DNA from: Pseudomonadota bacterium
Lineage (GTDB): Bacteria; Pseudomonadota; Alphaproteobacteria; Rhizobiales; Aestuariivirgaceae
NCBI GenBank assembly: GCA_020161855.1
Contig: JAIUNJ010000004.1
Location: forward strand, 62,001-126,000
Length of the DNA: 64,000 bases
Direction of reading: 5' to 3'
Position numbers and translations under genes: made by a program. Positions 19,160-28,618 of the stretch are shown one piece after another (position 1 is the first letter of the stretch; each line of letters starts with the position of its first letter). The notes beneath the pieces were generated by a model. It did no database searches. It worked only from the letters and a program-made list of their open reading frames with translations, and was not told the DNA's origin.

Positions 19160-19756
19160 ATGCGCGTTCTTCTGATCGGGGCAAGCGGCGCTGTCGGACA
19201 GGCGGCAACCCTTGGCCTCAAGCACCACGACATCGTCACCGCGGGCCGCAACTCCGGCGACCTGCGCGTTGATCTCATGGACGAGGCTTCGGTCCGTGCC
19301 ATGTTCGACAAGGCAGGAGCCCTGGACGCCGTGGTCTGCACCTCCGGCCACACGCATTTCGGGCCGCTGGCTGAAATGACACCTGCACTGTTCCGCAAAG
19401 GGCTTGATGACAAGCTGATGGGACAGGTCAATGTTGTTCTGGTGGCCCAGCACAAGGTCAAGGATGGGGGCTCCATCACCCTGACCAGCGGCATTCTGGA
19501 TCGCGATCCGGTGCGCAAGGGAGTTAATGCGTCAGCCGTCAACGGTGCGCTCAATCTCTTTGTGACGGCCGCCGCGCTGGAAATGCCGCGCGGCATCCGC
19601 ATCAATGTGGTGAGCCCGGGCCTGCTCGATGCATCGGTGAAGAAGTATGATGGTTTCTTCCCGGGTCATCCCCCCGTGTCTTCGGCGCGCGTGGGCCTCG
19701 CCTTCACCAAGGCTGTCGATGGCGCGCTGACCGGCAAGGTCATTGCTGTCGACTGA
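19160..19756 (+). CDS. Short-chain dehydrogenase-like protein (atypical SDR)
   Basis: This 198-residue protein has an SDR-type nucleotide-binding start, VLLIGASGAVGQAA, and the SDR segment RGIRINVVSPG near residue 145. The usual YxxxK catalytic pair is not evident: where it should occur the sequence reads NASAVNGALNLFV. It may therefore be a divergent or non-catalytic member. It starts 3 bp after the trcR stop and so is probably co-transcribed with it. The end overlaps the convergent acetyltransferase by 17 bp. Confidence 0.78.
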   Translation: MRVLLIGASGAVGQAATLGLKHHDIVTAGRNSGDLRVDLMDEASVRAMFDKAGALDAVVCTSGHTHFGPLAEMTPALFRKGLDDKLMGQVNVVLVAQHKVKDGGSITLTSGILDRDPVRKGVNASAVNGALNLFVTAAALEMPRGIRINVVSPGLLDASVKKYDGFFPGHPPVSSARVGLAFTKAVDGALTGKVIAVD

Positions 19757-20180
19757 GCTGCTTGCGGAAATAGGTGTCACCTGCGTCCTCGGCCACGGCT
19801 TCCCAGCCCCGCCGCAGGTAGAAGGCGGCAGCCCTGGAATCGCTCGCACTGTCGAGATGTGCCTGAACCCAGCCTTGCTGCACGAGCCAGTCCTCGCAGG
19901 CGACAAGCAAGGCGGCGCCAAGCCCCCGGCCCTCAAAGCCCGGCTCTGTGAACAGCGCAAAGATCTGGCCGCGCCGCCTGTCAGCCATGGCGAAGGCAAC
20001 GACACGCCCCTCGGCCTCGCCGACCCATGCGCCAAGATGACCGGCAGCGATGTCGGCCCAGATGCTGTCTTCCGTGATGCCGCGCTCTGCGAGCTGCTCC
20101 ACGGAGAGATGGTTTTCAATGACGGACGTGCGTACCGCGGTGATGCGCGCCAGATCGGATTGGCGGGCCGGTCTGATCAC
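19740..20180 (-). CDS. GNAT family N-acetyltransferase
   Basis: This 146-residue protein has the acetyl-CoA loop EPGFEGRGLGAALL and the following DSASDSRAAAFYLRRGWE characteristic of GNAT enzymes. The start is a GTG at 20180 that overlaps the stop of the upstream SDR gene (4 bp), with an AAGGAG immediately before it. It is the last gene of a minus-strand run MFS - SDR - SDR - GNAT. The acceptor substrate is unknown. Confidence 0.85.
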   Translation of the reverse strand: MIRPARQSDLARITAVRTSVIENHLSVEQLAERGITEDSIWADIAAGHLGAWVGEAEGRVVAFAMADRRRGQIFALFTEPGFEGRGLGAALLVACEDWLVQQGWVQAHLDSASDSRAAAFYLRRGWEAVAEDAGDTYFRKQLSRQQ

Positions 20181-20962
20181 TCCTTCACCGGCACGGTGTA
20201 GTTCAGCGGCATGCGGGCGCCGTCGGCATAGATCACCTGCCCCGAAACATAGCTTGCGTCTTCGCTGGCAAGGAAGGCGGCGAGGCTTGCGATTTCGGAC
20301 GGCTCGCCCACACGGCCCAGAGGCGTGCGCGACAGGGCGCGGTGCATGGCGGCCTTGTCGGCCAATGTTCCCTTGAGCATGTCGGTGCGGATGGAACCCG
20401 GGCCGATGGCGTTGACACGGATGCCATGCGGGGCAAGCGACAGGGCTGCCACATGGGTAAGCTGGCGCACGCCGCCCTTGGAGATCGTGTAGGGCACGAT
20501 CGACGGGATCGCCAGGGTATCGTTGACGGACGACATGTTGACGATGGCCCCGGGCGCGCGGCCCGCCTTGACCTGCTTTACCATCTCGCGGGCGCAGGCT
20601 TGCAGCATCAGAAACGAGCCCTTGAGGTTCACCGCCAGAACGCGGTCATACTCTTCCTCGGTGATGTCAAGCAGGTCACCGACGACAGAGATGCCGGCAT
20701 TGTTGACGAGGATGTCGACGGCACCATGCTTCGAGACGGCTGCTGCGACTGTGGCCTTGATGTCGGCCGACTTCGAGACATCGCAGTGAGCATAAGTAGC
20801 CTTGAGGCGCTTGGCCTCGGCGGCCCCGGCTTCGTCCAGTACGTCGGCCATGACAACCTGCGCACCCTCGGCGGCAAAGCGTTCGGCAATGGCAAGCCCG
20901 ATGCCGCGGGAGGCGCCGGTGATGATGGCGACACGGTCTTTCAGTTTCAATTTCAGCTCCAT
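20177..20962 (-). CDS. SDR family oxidoreductase
   Basis: This 261-residue classical short-chain dehydrogenase has TGASRGIGLAIAERFA for the cofactor, NNAGISVVG, the catalytic serine in VNMSSVND, and YTISK for the YxxxK pair. The aspartate in VVMADVLDE suggests NAD preference. It probably oxidises or reduces a secondary alcohol. The segment MELKLKLK is unusual and may mark a slightly early start. It is coupled to the downstream acetyltransferase. Confidence 0.9.
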   Translation of the reverse strand: MELKLKLKDRVAIITGASRGIGLAIAERFAAEGAQVVMADVLDEAGAAEAKRLKATYAHCDVSKSADIKATVAAAVSKHGAVDILVNNAGISVVGDLLDITEEEYDRVLAVNLKGSFLMLQACAREMVKQVKAGRAPGAIVNMSSVNDTLAIPSIVPYTISKGGVRQLTHVAALSLAPHGIRVNAIGPGSIRTDMLKGTLADKAAMHRALSRTPLGRVGEPSEIASLAAFLASEDASYVSGQVIYADGARMPLNYTVPVKE

Positions 20963-21014
20963 TCAAAGATCGGCCCGGCGCCGGATTCGCGCAGGGACAG
21001 GGTTGGGATTTGCG

Positions 21015-21764
21015 TCAATGGCCGTGGAAGTTACTCGTCGCCGTCTCCAGCAACACCTGCATAAAATGCACATGCCGTGCGCGCGACAGCGACCCGAGTA
21101 TGGCTCCCACCACATCCTTGTTGGTGAGCCAGCTCATGGCGTCGCGGTGCGTATCCCAGGCCTTGCTGTCGAGCGGGGAGATATCCTCGATGTTGGGCGG
21201 GTAGATGGCGGTCACGCGAACGCCCGTGCCGCGCAGTTCCTGGCGCAGGCCGTCGGTCAGTCCGGTCTGGCCATGCTTCGAGGCGAGATAGGCCACCGAA
21301 GCTCCCTGCATGGGCACATTCTCCATGCCGCTGATCGAGACCATGTTGACGATGTCGGCGGCGGGAGAATTCTTGAGCAGGGGCAGAAGCCCGCGCGTGA
21401 GGAGGAGTGTGCCGGTCACATTGGCCGTGATCGTCTGCGTGATCGAGAAGGCATCATGGGAGTCCATGGGGCCTGAAAGCCAGCTCGCGCCGTTGTTTAC
21501 CAGGATGTCGAGCGGCTGCTTCTCGTCGCGCCACTTCTTGGCGAAGAGCGTCACCTGCGAGATATCGGCGAGGTCGAGTGCGTGATATTCGGGGGCCGTT
21601 CCCGTGCGCGCCTTGATTGATTGGGCAAGGGCCGAAAGCGGTTCCACGCTGCGCGCCGTGAGCACCACATTGGCCCCGAGGTCGGCAAGGACCACGGCCA
21701 GTGCCGCACCAAGCCCGCGCCCCGCACCCGTGATAAAAACGCGCTTGCCCCTGATGTGATCCAT
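21015..21764 (-). CDS. SDR family oxidoreductase
   Basis: This 249-residue classical SDR has TGAGRGLGAALAVVLA, the NNGAS variant of the NNAG motif, the serine-containing VSISGME and YLASK for YxxxK. The R in LTARSVEPL after the second strand suggests NADPH use. It begins 8 bp after the MFS stop and ends 52 bp before the next SDR. The substrate is unknown; two SDRs in a row with a transporter suggest a small catabolic or detoxification set. Confidence 0.88.
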   Translation of the reverse strand: MDHIRGKRVFITGAGRGLGAALAVVLADLGANVVLTARSVEPLSALAQSIKARTGTAPEYHALDLADISQVTLFAKKWRDEKQPLDILVNNGASWLSGPMDSHDAFSITQTITANVTGTLLLTRGLLPLLKNSPAADIVNMVSISGMENVPMQGASVAYLASKHGQTGLTDGLRQELRGTGVRVTAIYPPNIEDISPLDSKAWDTHRDAMSWLTNKDVVGAILGSLSRARHVHFMQVLLETATSNFHGH

Positions 21765-21772
21765 GCTCCGCC

Positions 21773-22912
21773 TCAGTACGTGTCAGCGGCCTTCACCATG
21801 CGCGCATAGAACCCGATGATCAAGGCAGCGGCGACGGTCACGAAGAGGGCCACCTGCAGGCTGGTGAAGTCACCGAGAATGCCGATCAGCGGCGGTCCGG
21901 CGAGGAAGCCGGAATAACCCATTGAGGTGACGGCAGCGATGCCACGTCCCGGAGCGTCGGGCTCAAGGCGCCCGCCACCCGCAAAGAGCACCGGCGCGAT
22001 ATTGCCGATACCCAGCCCGCCGATCGTGAAGGCAGCAAGCGAGAGCCAGACCGATGGCACAAGCAGGGCAGCGGCCGTGCCGCCTGCGGCAAGGGCTGCA
22101 CTGATGGCCACAAGCCGGACAGCGCCGAACCTCAGGCGCAGCCAGTCGCCGGTGAAGCGGGCGACAGCCATGCCGGCCTGGTAGAAGCCGAAGGCCATGG
22201 CCGCCGTTGCTGCTTCCACGACGAAGCGCTCCTTGAGCATCAGTGCACCCCAGTCGGCGACGGAGCCTTCGATCATCAGGGCGAGGAAGGCGAGGGCACC
22301 AAGGCCCAGTGTCGCCTTGGTCGGCCAGGCAAAATGCTCGCCCGAAAGGCCCTGGTCCAGGCTCGTGGGCAGAAGGAAGCGCGAGGCGACGAGGACAGTG
22401 AGAAAGGCGCCACCGCTGAACAGCGCAAGCTGGATGGGTGAGCCGTAGTGGCCGAGAATCCAGGCACCGGCGATCGTTCCGATGGCGGCACCAATGCTGA
22501 AACCGCCGTGGAAGCCGGACATCACAGGCTTCTTCAGGGCCCGCTCGACCACCAGCCCATGGGCATTCATGCCGACATCCATGCTGCCGATGGCAGCACC
22601 GAGCAGCGCGCCAAAAAACATGAATGACAAAAGGTCCGGCGCCAGGGCCGGGCCGAGGATGCCGATGCTGAAGAGCAGGCCAGTAACGACACTGAGGCGG
22701 GCACTGCCATACTTGTTCACCATGGCGCCCGCGATCGGCATGGCGATGACCGCGCCACCGGCAACGCAGAGAAGGGCAAGGCCGAAAGTCGTCAGGCTGA
22801 CATCAAGCCGGAGCTTGGCGAGGGGAATCTGTGTGGCCCAGGCCCCGAACAGGAAACCGTGGGCGACGAACAGGGCAAGGACGGCGTAGCGGGCGGCAAC
22901 AGGCGATGTCAT
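21773..22912 (-). CDS. MFS transporter
   Basis: This 379-residue protein has about 12 hydrophobic spans, starting at residue 10 with RYAVLALFVAHGFLFGAWA, which resembles the YbjJ/fucose-permease-like group of the major facilitator superfamily. The reading frame stays open for another 1.5 kb upstream, but that part is antisense to the neighbouring transporter and has no membrane spans; the ATG at 22912 gives the normal N-terminus. It heads the operon with two SDR genes. The cargo is unknown. Confidence 0.87.
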   Translation of the reverse strand: MTSPVAARYAVLALFVAHGFLFGAWATQIPLAKLRLDVSLTTFGLALLCVAGGAVIAMPIAGAMVNKYGSARLSVVTGLLFSIGILGPALAPDLLSFMFFGALLGAAIGSMDVGMNAHGLVVERALKKPVMSGFHGGFSIGAAIGTIAGAWILGHYGSPIQLALFSGGAFLTVLVASRFLLPTSLDQGLSGEHFAWPTKATLGLGALAFLALMIEGSVADWGALMLKERFVVEAATAAMAFGFYQAGMAVARFTGDWLRLRFGAVRLVAISAALAAGGTAAALLVPSVWLSLAAFTIGGLGIGNIAPVLFAGGGRLEPDAPGRGIAAVTSMGYSGFLAGPPLIGILGDFTSLQVALFVTVAAALIIGFYARMVKAADTY

Positions 22913-23041
22913 GGAGAATCCGGGCTGGAGGGAAGGCCTGAATAGGGTGTGGTGCGAGCCTTGCCAACCCTCAAGTGTCGCCACAGCTCTGTCGCCTGCT
23001 GTCAGTTGCAAGTGGCGCATAACTCGGCTCAAAGGCGGGCC

Positions 23042-24268
23042 ATGACAGCCTCTCCCGCCAGCAAACATGCCGTCACATTCGTGCTCATCACCGTGTTTCT
23101 CGACATGGTGGGTTTCGGCATAATCATGCCGGTGCTTCCCAGGCTCATCGAGACCGTGGGGCATGTGTCGATCGCCGATGCGGCCATCATAGGCGGCTGG
23201 ATGTTTTTCACGTTCTCGATCACGCAGTTTCTGTCCGGCCCGGCCATGGGTAATCTCTCGGATGCCTATGGGCGGCGGCCGCTGCTGCTGCTTGCCGTCT
23301 TTGGCCTGTTCGTCGATTATCTTCTGATGGCGCTGGCGCCCAATCTGCTCTGGCTCTTTATCGGCCGCGCCATCGCCGGGCTGTGCGGAGCCTCCTACGT
23401 GATCGCCAATGCCTATATCGCCGATGTCACCGCACCGGAGAACCGTGCCAAGGCCTTCGGCATGATTGGCGCCGCCTTCGGCCTTGGTTTCGTCATCGGC
23501 CCGGCCCTCGGCGGCTTGCTGGGCGAGTATGGTGCGCGCGTCCCCTTTTATGCAGCCTCCGCCATTTCCGCACTCAACCTGCTCTATGGCTACTTCGTGC
23601 TGCCGGAAACGTTGACCCGGGAGAACCGCAGGCCCTTTCAGTGGACACGTGCCAATCCGCTCGGCACTTTCCGCGTCTTCCGCACCTATCAGGGCATCCT
23701 GCCACTCTGTGTCGTGCTGTTCGTCTATTTCTTCACGACGTCGGTCTATCCGGCGGTATGGGCCTTCTGGGGCATCGCGAAATACGGCTGGACGGAAGCG
23801 CTGGTTGGCGTGTCGCTGGCGGCCTTCGGCATCATCGCAGCTGTTGTGCAGGGCGGATTGACCGGCCCCGCAGTGAAGCTCTTCGGCGAGCAAAGGCTGG
23901 CCCTCATCGGCATGTGCGCGGCGGTGATTGCAATGGTGGGCTTCGCTCTTGCGCCAAGCCTGCCCCTGGTCATTCTGGTACTGCTTGTTCACGCCCCCGA
24001 GGGCTTCGTGCACCCGATGTTCGCGGCGATCACCTCCAAGGCGGTGCCGGAGGATGCACAGGGAGAACTGCAGGGTGGCCTTGCGTCTATCATGAGCATT
24101 GCGATGCTCCTCGGAACGGTCTTCTTTGCGCAGATCTTCGGCTATTTCATGCAGCCCACCGCACCGTTCGTATCGCCCGATGTCGCCTATTACACCTCGG
24201 CTGTCCTGATGGTCTTCACCGTCCTGCTGTTCCTGCTGGTGCGGAAGCCCGGACAGCATCCGGCCTGA
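23042..24268 (+). CDS. TCR/Tet family MFS efflux transporter
   Basis: This 408-residue 12-span transporter has the drug:H+ antiporter motif A in the loop after the second span ([15 protein letters not shown]) and a DHA1-type first span, [20 protein letters not shown], with the aspartate typical of Tet(A) relatives. Chromosomal members are widespread and usually not proven tetracycline pumps. The frame is open upstream to 22949, but the ATG at 23042 fits the family start. It is divergent from the other MFS gene, 129 bp apart. Confidence 0.88.
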   Translation: MTASPASKHAVTFVLITVFLDMVGFGIIMPVLPRLIETVGHVSIADAAIIGGWMFFTFSITQFLSGPAMGNLSDAYGRRPLLLLAVFGLFVDYLLMALAPNLLWLFIGRAIAGLCGASYVIANAYIADVTAPENRAKAFGMIGAAFGLGFVIGPALGGLLGEYGARVPFYAASAISALNLLYGYFVLPETLTRENRRPFQWTRANPLGTFRVFRTYQGILPLCVVLFVYFFTTSVYPAVWAFWGIAKYGWTEALVGVSLAAFGIIAAVVQGGLTGPAVKLFGEQRLALIGMCAAVIAMVGFALAPSLPLVILVLLVHAPEGFVHPMFAAITSKAVPEDAQGELQGGLASIMSIAMLLGTVFFAQIFGYFMQPTAPFVSPDVAYYTSAVLMVFTVLLFLLVRKPGQHPA

Positions 24269-24270
24269 GC

Positions 24271-24301
24271 AAAACAAAAACCCGGCTGCGTGGCAGCCGG
24301 G
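24271..24301 (-). terminator. Rho-independent terminator of rpmE
   Basis: A 9-bp stem CCCGGCTGC/GCAGCCGGG with a GTG loop is flanked on the plus strand by AAAACAAAAA, which is the T-rich tail on the minus strand. It lies 25 bp past the rpmE stop and also sits just after the convergent MFS gene. Confidence 0.82.
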
Positions 24302-24326
24302 CCCTGTCGCCGTCACTAAAGACGAT

Positions 24327-24548
24327 TTACTTCTTGAGGAACGAGAACTTCTGATTGAAGCGCGACACGCGGCCGCCACGGTCAACCAGGCCCTGCTGGC
24401 CACCGGTCCATGCCGGGTGCGACTTCGGATCGATGTCGAGGTTCAGCGTGTCGCCCGGCTTGCCATAGGTGGAGCGGGTCACAAACTTGGTGCCGTCGGT
24501 CATGACGACCGTGATCGGATGATAATCGGGATGAATGCCGGATTTCAT
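24327..24548 (-). CDS. rpmE: 50S ribosomal protein L31
   Basis: This 73-residue protein is ribosomal protein L31, recognisable from [14 protein letters not shown], the RSTYG segment and the C-terminal [13 protein letters not shown]. The four cysteines that bind zinc in E. coli L31 are absent: the first pair is replaced within VVMTDGT and the second within DIDPKSHP. It is therefore a zinc-independent form of standard length, with no companion zinc-type gene in the window. It has its own terminator and is divergent from the ABC exporter gene. Confidence 0.97.
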   Translation of the reverse strand: MKSGIHPDYHPITVVMTDGTKFVTRSTYGKPGDTLNLDIDPKSHPAWTGGQQGLVDRGGRVSRFNQKFSFLKK

Positions 24549-24671
24549 GAACTTAACTCTATCAAAAAAAGCGCGGCATCTTGTGCAGATACCGCCGGAT
24601 GACTCTCGGATGGCCGGTCCTATATAGGAGGAGCACCGGGCCTGCAAGGCCCTCGCCACAGGCCGAGGAAG

Positions 24672-26459
24672 ATGACTGTCGACTATGCTATAGAGGCCAA
24701 AAGACGGCCCAGATCCAATGACTTGCGCCCGTTGGCGCGTTTGCTTCCGTTCCTTTCGCAATATCGCCTCCAGGTGGTGATCGCACTGCTTGCCCTTCTG
24801 GTGGCGGCTGCAGCGACGCTGGTGGTGCCGATTGCCGTCCGCCGGGTGCTGGATCACGGTTTCTCTGCTGCCGACTCCGAGCTGGTCAATCAGTACTTCG
24901 GCATGATGCTGGCTGTGGTTGCCATGCTGGCCCTGGGATCGGCCGTGCGCTTCTATTTCGTCATGTGGATCGGCGAGCGCGTGGTGGCCGACGTGCGCGA
25001 TCACCTGTTCCGCCACCTGACGCTGCTGTCGCCGTCCTTCTACGAGCAGCAGCGCACCGGCGAAGTGATTTCGCGCCTTACCGCTGATACGACCCAGATC
25101 AAGGCCGCCTTTTCCTCGACCGCCTCGATTGCGTTGCGCAATCTTGTGATGCTGACCGGCGCGTTGATCATGATGGTCTATACGAGTCCGCAGCTTTCTG
25201 GCCTTGCCGCCCTGGCCATTCCGGGGATTGTGCTGCCGCTTGTGATCTTTGGTCGCCGCGTGCGCTCGCTTTCGCGCCGGGCGCAGGACACGCTGGCCAA
25301 CAGCGCGGCCTTCGCCCAGGAGCGCCTGTCGGCCATCGCCACGGTGCAGGCCAATGTCCAGGAGCAGAACACCGTCAGCGCCTTTTCCGCCGCGACGACC
25401 TCGGCCTTCCGGGCTGCGGCCAAGCGAGGTCTCGCCCGTGCGCTTCTGACCTTCTGCATCATCTTCCTGGCGACCGGCTCCATTGTCGGGCTGCTCTGGT
25501 ATGGCGCGCAGGGCGTGATCGCAGGCACGATTTCCGGCGGCACGCTCAGCCAGTTTATCTTGTATGCGGTGTTCGCCGCGTCCTCGCTGGGGCAGTTGTC
25601 GGAAGTGTGGGGCGAAGTGCAGCTTGCGGCCGGTGCCTCGGAACGCATTGCCGAATTGCTTGAGCAGAAGCCGAGCATCGAGGATCCGGCAGCCCCATGG
25701 CCGCTGCCAAAACCCGCCAAGGGCCAGGTGAGTTTCAGCAAGGTGAGTTTTCACTATCCATCACGGCCAGACATCGAGGTCCTGCACAAGGTGAGCTTCG
25801 AGGCTCGGCCGGGAGAGGTTGTTGCCGTGGTGGGGCCATCGGGAGCCGGTAAGTCGACGCTCTTCGGCCTGCTGCAACGCTTCTATGAACCCCAGGACGG
25901 CAGCGTGACCCTTGATGGTGTCGAGGTCCGTTCGCTTGCGCTCAAGGACCTGCGCGGCGCCATTGCCATCGTCCCGCAGGATCCGGTGATCTTCTCGGGC
26001 AGCATCGCCGACAACATCCGCTTCGGAAAACCCGATGCCAGCGACGCCGAGGTGAAAGAGGCCGCCCGCGCCGCCCGTGTCGATCATTTCGTGCGCGACC
26101 TGCCCAAGGGCTATGAGACGGCGCTCGGCGAACGCGGTGTTACGCTTTCCGGTGGCCAGCGCCAGCGCGTGGCCATCGCCCGTGCCATCCTACGCGATGC
26201 GCCCGTGCTGTTGCTCGACGAGGCGACGAGTGCGCTCGATGCCGAAAGCGAGGCGATGGTGCAGGAGGCTCTTGAGCATGTGAGCAAGGGGCGCACCACG
26301 ATTGTCATCGCCCATCGCCTGGCAACGGTGCGCAACGCGGACCGCATCGTCGTTCTCGACAAGGGCCGGCGCGTGGCCGAAGGCACGCACGCGGAACTCA
26401 TCAAGAAGAGCCCGCTCTACGCCAAGCTGGCGAAGCTGCAATTCTCGATCGCGGCCTGA
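24672..26459 (+). CDS. ABC transporter, fused permease/ATPase (MsbA-like exporter)
   Basis: This 595-residue half-transporter has six membrane spans in residues 25-300 followed by a nucleotide-binding domain: Walker [10 protein letters not shown] near 392, signature [14 protein letters not shown], and Walker [13 protein letters not shown]. It should act as a homodimer exporting lipid or a lipophilic compound. A GAGGAAG element precedes the ATG closely. It ends 3 bp before the convergent OmpA-domain gene. The cargo cannot be read from the sequence; the group is often annotated as lipid A/multidrug export. Confidence 0.92.
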   Translation: MTVDYAIEAKRRPRSNDLRPLARLLPFLSQYRLQVVIALLALLVAAAATLVVPIAVRRVLDHGFSAADSELVNQYFGMMLAVVAMLALGSAVRFYFVMWIGERVVADVRDHLFRHLTLLSPSFYEQQRTGEVISRLTADTTQIKAAFSSTASIALRNLVMLTGALIMMVYTSPQLSGLAALAIPGIVLPLVIFGRRVRSLSRRAQDTLANSAAFAQERLSAIATVQANVQEQNTVSAFSAATTSAFRAAAKRGLARALLTFCIIFLATGSIVGLLWYGAQGVIAGTISGGTLSQFILYAVFAASSLGQLSEVWGEVQLAAGASERIAELLEQKPSIEDPAAPWPLPKPAKGQVSFSKVSFHYPSRPDIEVLHKVSFEARPGEVVAVVGPSGAGKSTLFGLLQRFYEPQDGSVTLDGVEVRSLALKDLRGAIAIVPQDPVIFSGSIADNIRFGKPDASDAEVKEAARAARVDHFVRDLPKGYETALGERGVTLSGGQRQRVAIARAILRDAPVLLLDEATSALDAESEAMVQEALEHVSKGRTTIVIAHRLATVRNADRIVVLDKGRRVAEGTHAELIKKSPLYAKLAKLQFSIAA

Positions 26460-26462
26460 GGC

Positions 26463-27494
26463 TCAACGCTCGGTAAGCTTGAGCTCGATGCGGCGGTTCT
26501 CGGATTTTGCCTCTTCCGTGTCGCCTTCGACCAGCGGCTGGAACTCGCCGAAGCCTGCGGCCACCAGATGCCGCGCCGTGACGCCTTGCGAGACGAGATA
26601 CTTCACGACCGATATGGCGCGGGCCGATGACAGCTCCCAGTTGGACTGGAACTGCGGCGACTGAATCGGATCGCTGTCGGTGTGGCCGTCGACACGCAGC
26701 ACCCAGGCGATGTCGGCCGGAATCTCGCGCTCAAGCTGCTTCAGCGCATCGGCGAGCTTCAGCATCTCCTGCTGGCCCGCAGCATTCAGGTCGGCACTGC
26801 CTTTCGGGAAAAGCACTTCCGCCTGAAAGACGAAGCGGTCACCGACCACGAGGATGTCAGAGCGCTGCGAGAGGATCTGGCGCAGGCGGCCAAAGAATTC
26901 GGAGCGATATCGAGAGAGTTCCTGGACCTTCTGGGCCAGCGCCGCGTTCAGGCGCTTGCCGAGATCGGCCACCTGCGCATCCGACTGGCGGTTGCGCTCT
27001 TCGGCGGCATCGAGCAGCGAGTTGATCTGGGCCAGCTGGCGGCGCATGGCGGCGATCTGCTGGTTGAGAAGCTCGACCTTGGCCAAAGCCTCGGACGAAA
27101 TCTTGCGCTCGCTATCAAGCTGCGTCTGCAATCCGGACAGTGCTGAGCCGCCCGACGCCACCTTGGCATTTTCTGCCTGCAACTGGGCAAGAAGGCTGGT
27201 CGCCTTGTTCTTCTCGGCGTTGAGATCATCGGTGACGGCGAGAAGCTGGCCTTCAAGGTCGGCCTTGGCGGATTGCTCCAGCGCAAGAAGCTCGGTCAGT
27301 TCGGCAATCTGCGAGCGCAGCTGGCCGAGCACTGAATCCTGCCCGCTGATCTCGCGCGCCATCAGGAACTGCACCACGATGAAAACCGAGAGCAGGAAGG
27401 TTATGACCAGCAGGAGCTGCGCCATGGCATCGACGAAACCCGGCCAGTAGGGCGATTCCTCCTGACGGCCGCGGCGCGAAAGGGCTCTGCTCAT
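26463..27494 (-). CDS. MotB/OmpA-like peptidoglycan-binding stator protein
   Basis: This 343-residue protein has one membrane span at about residues 22-45, in which an aspartate (FVDAMAQLLLVI) sits where MotB has its proton-carrying acid. A long heptad-rich coiled coil follows (about 50-190), then a C-terminal OmpA domain with VDGHTDSDP, NWELSSARA and NRRIELKL that should hold peptidoglycan. It is translated 3 bp after a MotA-like partner. No flagellar genes lie nearby. A role as a cell-envelope proton-driven stator is likely; what it drives is unknown. Confidence 0.85.
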   Translation of the reverse strand: MSRALSRRGRQEESPYWPGFVDAMAQLLLVITFLLSVFIVVQFLMAREISGQDSVLGQLRSQIAELTELLALEQSAKADLEGQLLAVTDDLNAEKNKATSLLAQLQAENAKVASGGSALSGLQTQLDSERKISSEALAKVELLNQQIAAMRRQLAQINSLLDAAEERNRQSDAQVADLGKRLNAALAQKVQELSRYRSEFFGRLRQILSQRSDILVVGDRFVFQAEVLFPKGSADLNAAGQQEMLKLADALKQLEREIPADIAWVLRVDGHTDSDPIQSPQFQSNWELSSARAISVVKYLVSQGVTARHLVAAGFGEFQPLVEGDTEEAKSENRRIELKLTER

Positions 27495-27497
27495 GGC

Positions 27498-28517
27498 CTA
27501 CTCCTTCGACCGGCCGCCGGCCTGGCGGATGAGCAGGCGCTGGATCTCGCTTTGCTGGACTTGTTGCGTCTGGATCCAGTTGCGCACCATCTTCTGCTCG
27601 TCGCGCATCTGGGCGACGAGGCTGGCCACGGCATCGGCAAGCTGCTCGAGACTCTCACCACCACCGGCGCCACCTCCACCGCCGCCCGAGATGCTGCCCT
27701 GTTCGAACTGCTGGCCGAGACGCTCGATGGCGCGTTGCAGGCTCTGGATTTCGAGGCGCAGGATGGCGGGGACTGAAGGCGCCTGGGCCACGGTGCCGTC
27801 GCCGGTATCGGCCTGCAGATCAGTGATGGTCGAAAGCCAGTCTTCCAGCTCGTGGTAGAAGCGGTTCTGCGCCTGCGAGGCCTTGAGATCGAGGAAGCCG
27901 AGGATGAGCGATCCGGCCAGACCGAAGAGTGAGGACGAGAAGGACAGGCCCATGCCGGCGAGCGGGCGTTGCAGTCCGGTCTTGAGTTCCTCGAAGACGG
28001 CATTTGATTGCGTAGCCGTGACATCAAGATTGCGGATGGCGTCGCCGACCGAGGTTACGGTTTCGAGGAGACCCCAGAACGTGCCGAGCAGGCCGAGGAA
28101 GATGAGCAGCGCCACGAGGTAGCGCATCAGGTCGCGTGACTCGTCGAGCCGCGAGGCAAGGCCATCGAGCAGCGAGCGCATGGAGGCGGGCGACAGGATC
28201 GTCCGGCGCGTCGGATCGCCCAGCATGGTCGCCATGGGAGCCAGCAGGGAGGGCGTGGACTGCGAGGCGCTTTCGCCGATCTGGAAATTGTTGACCCAGT
28301 TCACTTCGGGGATCAGCCGGAAGACCATGCGGTAGGCATAGAGGACGCCGAGCACGCCGACGGCGATGATCAGGCCGTTCAGGGCCGTATTGGCCATGAA
28401 GGCATTCTTGATGTTGGGAAACAGAATCGTGGCGACAACCGCAACGACCAGCGTGAACACCGCCATGTGGACAAGATGGATCCGGGGCTGTTCGAGGGGA
28501 GTCAGTTCCGGCGTCAT
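27498..28517 (-). CDS. MotA/TolQ/ExbB-like proton channel protein
   Basis: This 339-residue protein has four likely membrane spans: two near residues 15-60, one at about 150-170 (ALLIFLGLLGTFWGLLETV) and one at about 205-225. The FLGLLGTFWGL segment is the MotA/ExbB hallmark. After the last span is a tail of about 120 residues with a glycine-rich linker (SGGGGGGAGGG) and a coiled coil. I use the ATG at 28517; the frame opens at 28571. With the downstream OmpA-domain protein it should form a proton-driven motor. Zorya defence motors share this pair but need ZorC/D, absent here. Confidence 0.83.
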   Translation of the reverse strand: MTPELTPLEQPRIHLVHMAVFTLVVAVVATILFPNIKNAFMANTALNGLIIAVGVLGVLYAYRMVFRLIPEVNWVNNFQIGESASQSTPSLLAPMATMLGDPTRRTILSPASMRSLLDGLASRLDESRDLMRYLVALLIFLGLLGTFWGLLETVTSVGDAIRNLDVTATQSNAVFEELKTGLQRPLAGMGLSFSSSLFGLAGSLILGFLDLKASQAQNRFYHELEDWLSTITDLQADTGDGTVAQAPSVPAILRLEIQSLQRAIERLGQQFEQGSISGGGGGGAGGGESLEQLADAVASLVAQMRDEQKMVRNWIQTQQVQQSEIQRLLIRQAGGRSKE

Positions 28518-28618
28518 GTGGTCTTGGCCTCTCAGGTTCTTCCGCTGCGGAATCGAACCTAGACCAATCACTGACGAATGGGAAAGGGGAAGCTCGCTGC
28601 CGTGTGCAAAGCCTCGCC

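Noticed and set aside
23042-24268. Tetracycline resistance gene
   Set aside because: Only family-level resemblance exists; chromosomal members often have other cargo, so I do not claim resistance.
22913-24403. A long minus-strand open frame that extends the MFS gene upstream by about 1.5 kb
   Set aside because: It is antisense to the Tet-type transporter, has the charged, repeat-like composition of a GC-rich shadow frame and no family match.
26463-28517. Zorya anti-phage system
   Set aside because: Only the ZorA/ZorB-like pair is present. No ZorC, ZorD or ZorE gene and no other defence gene flanks it.
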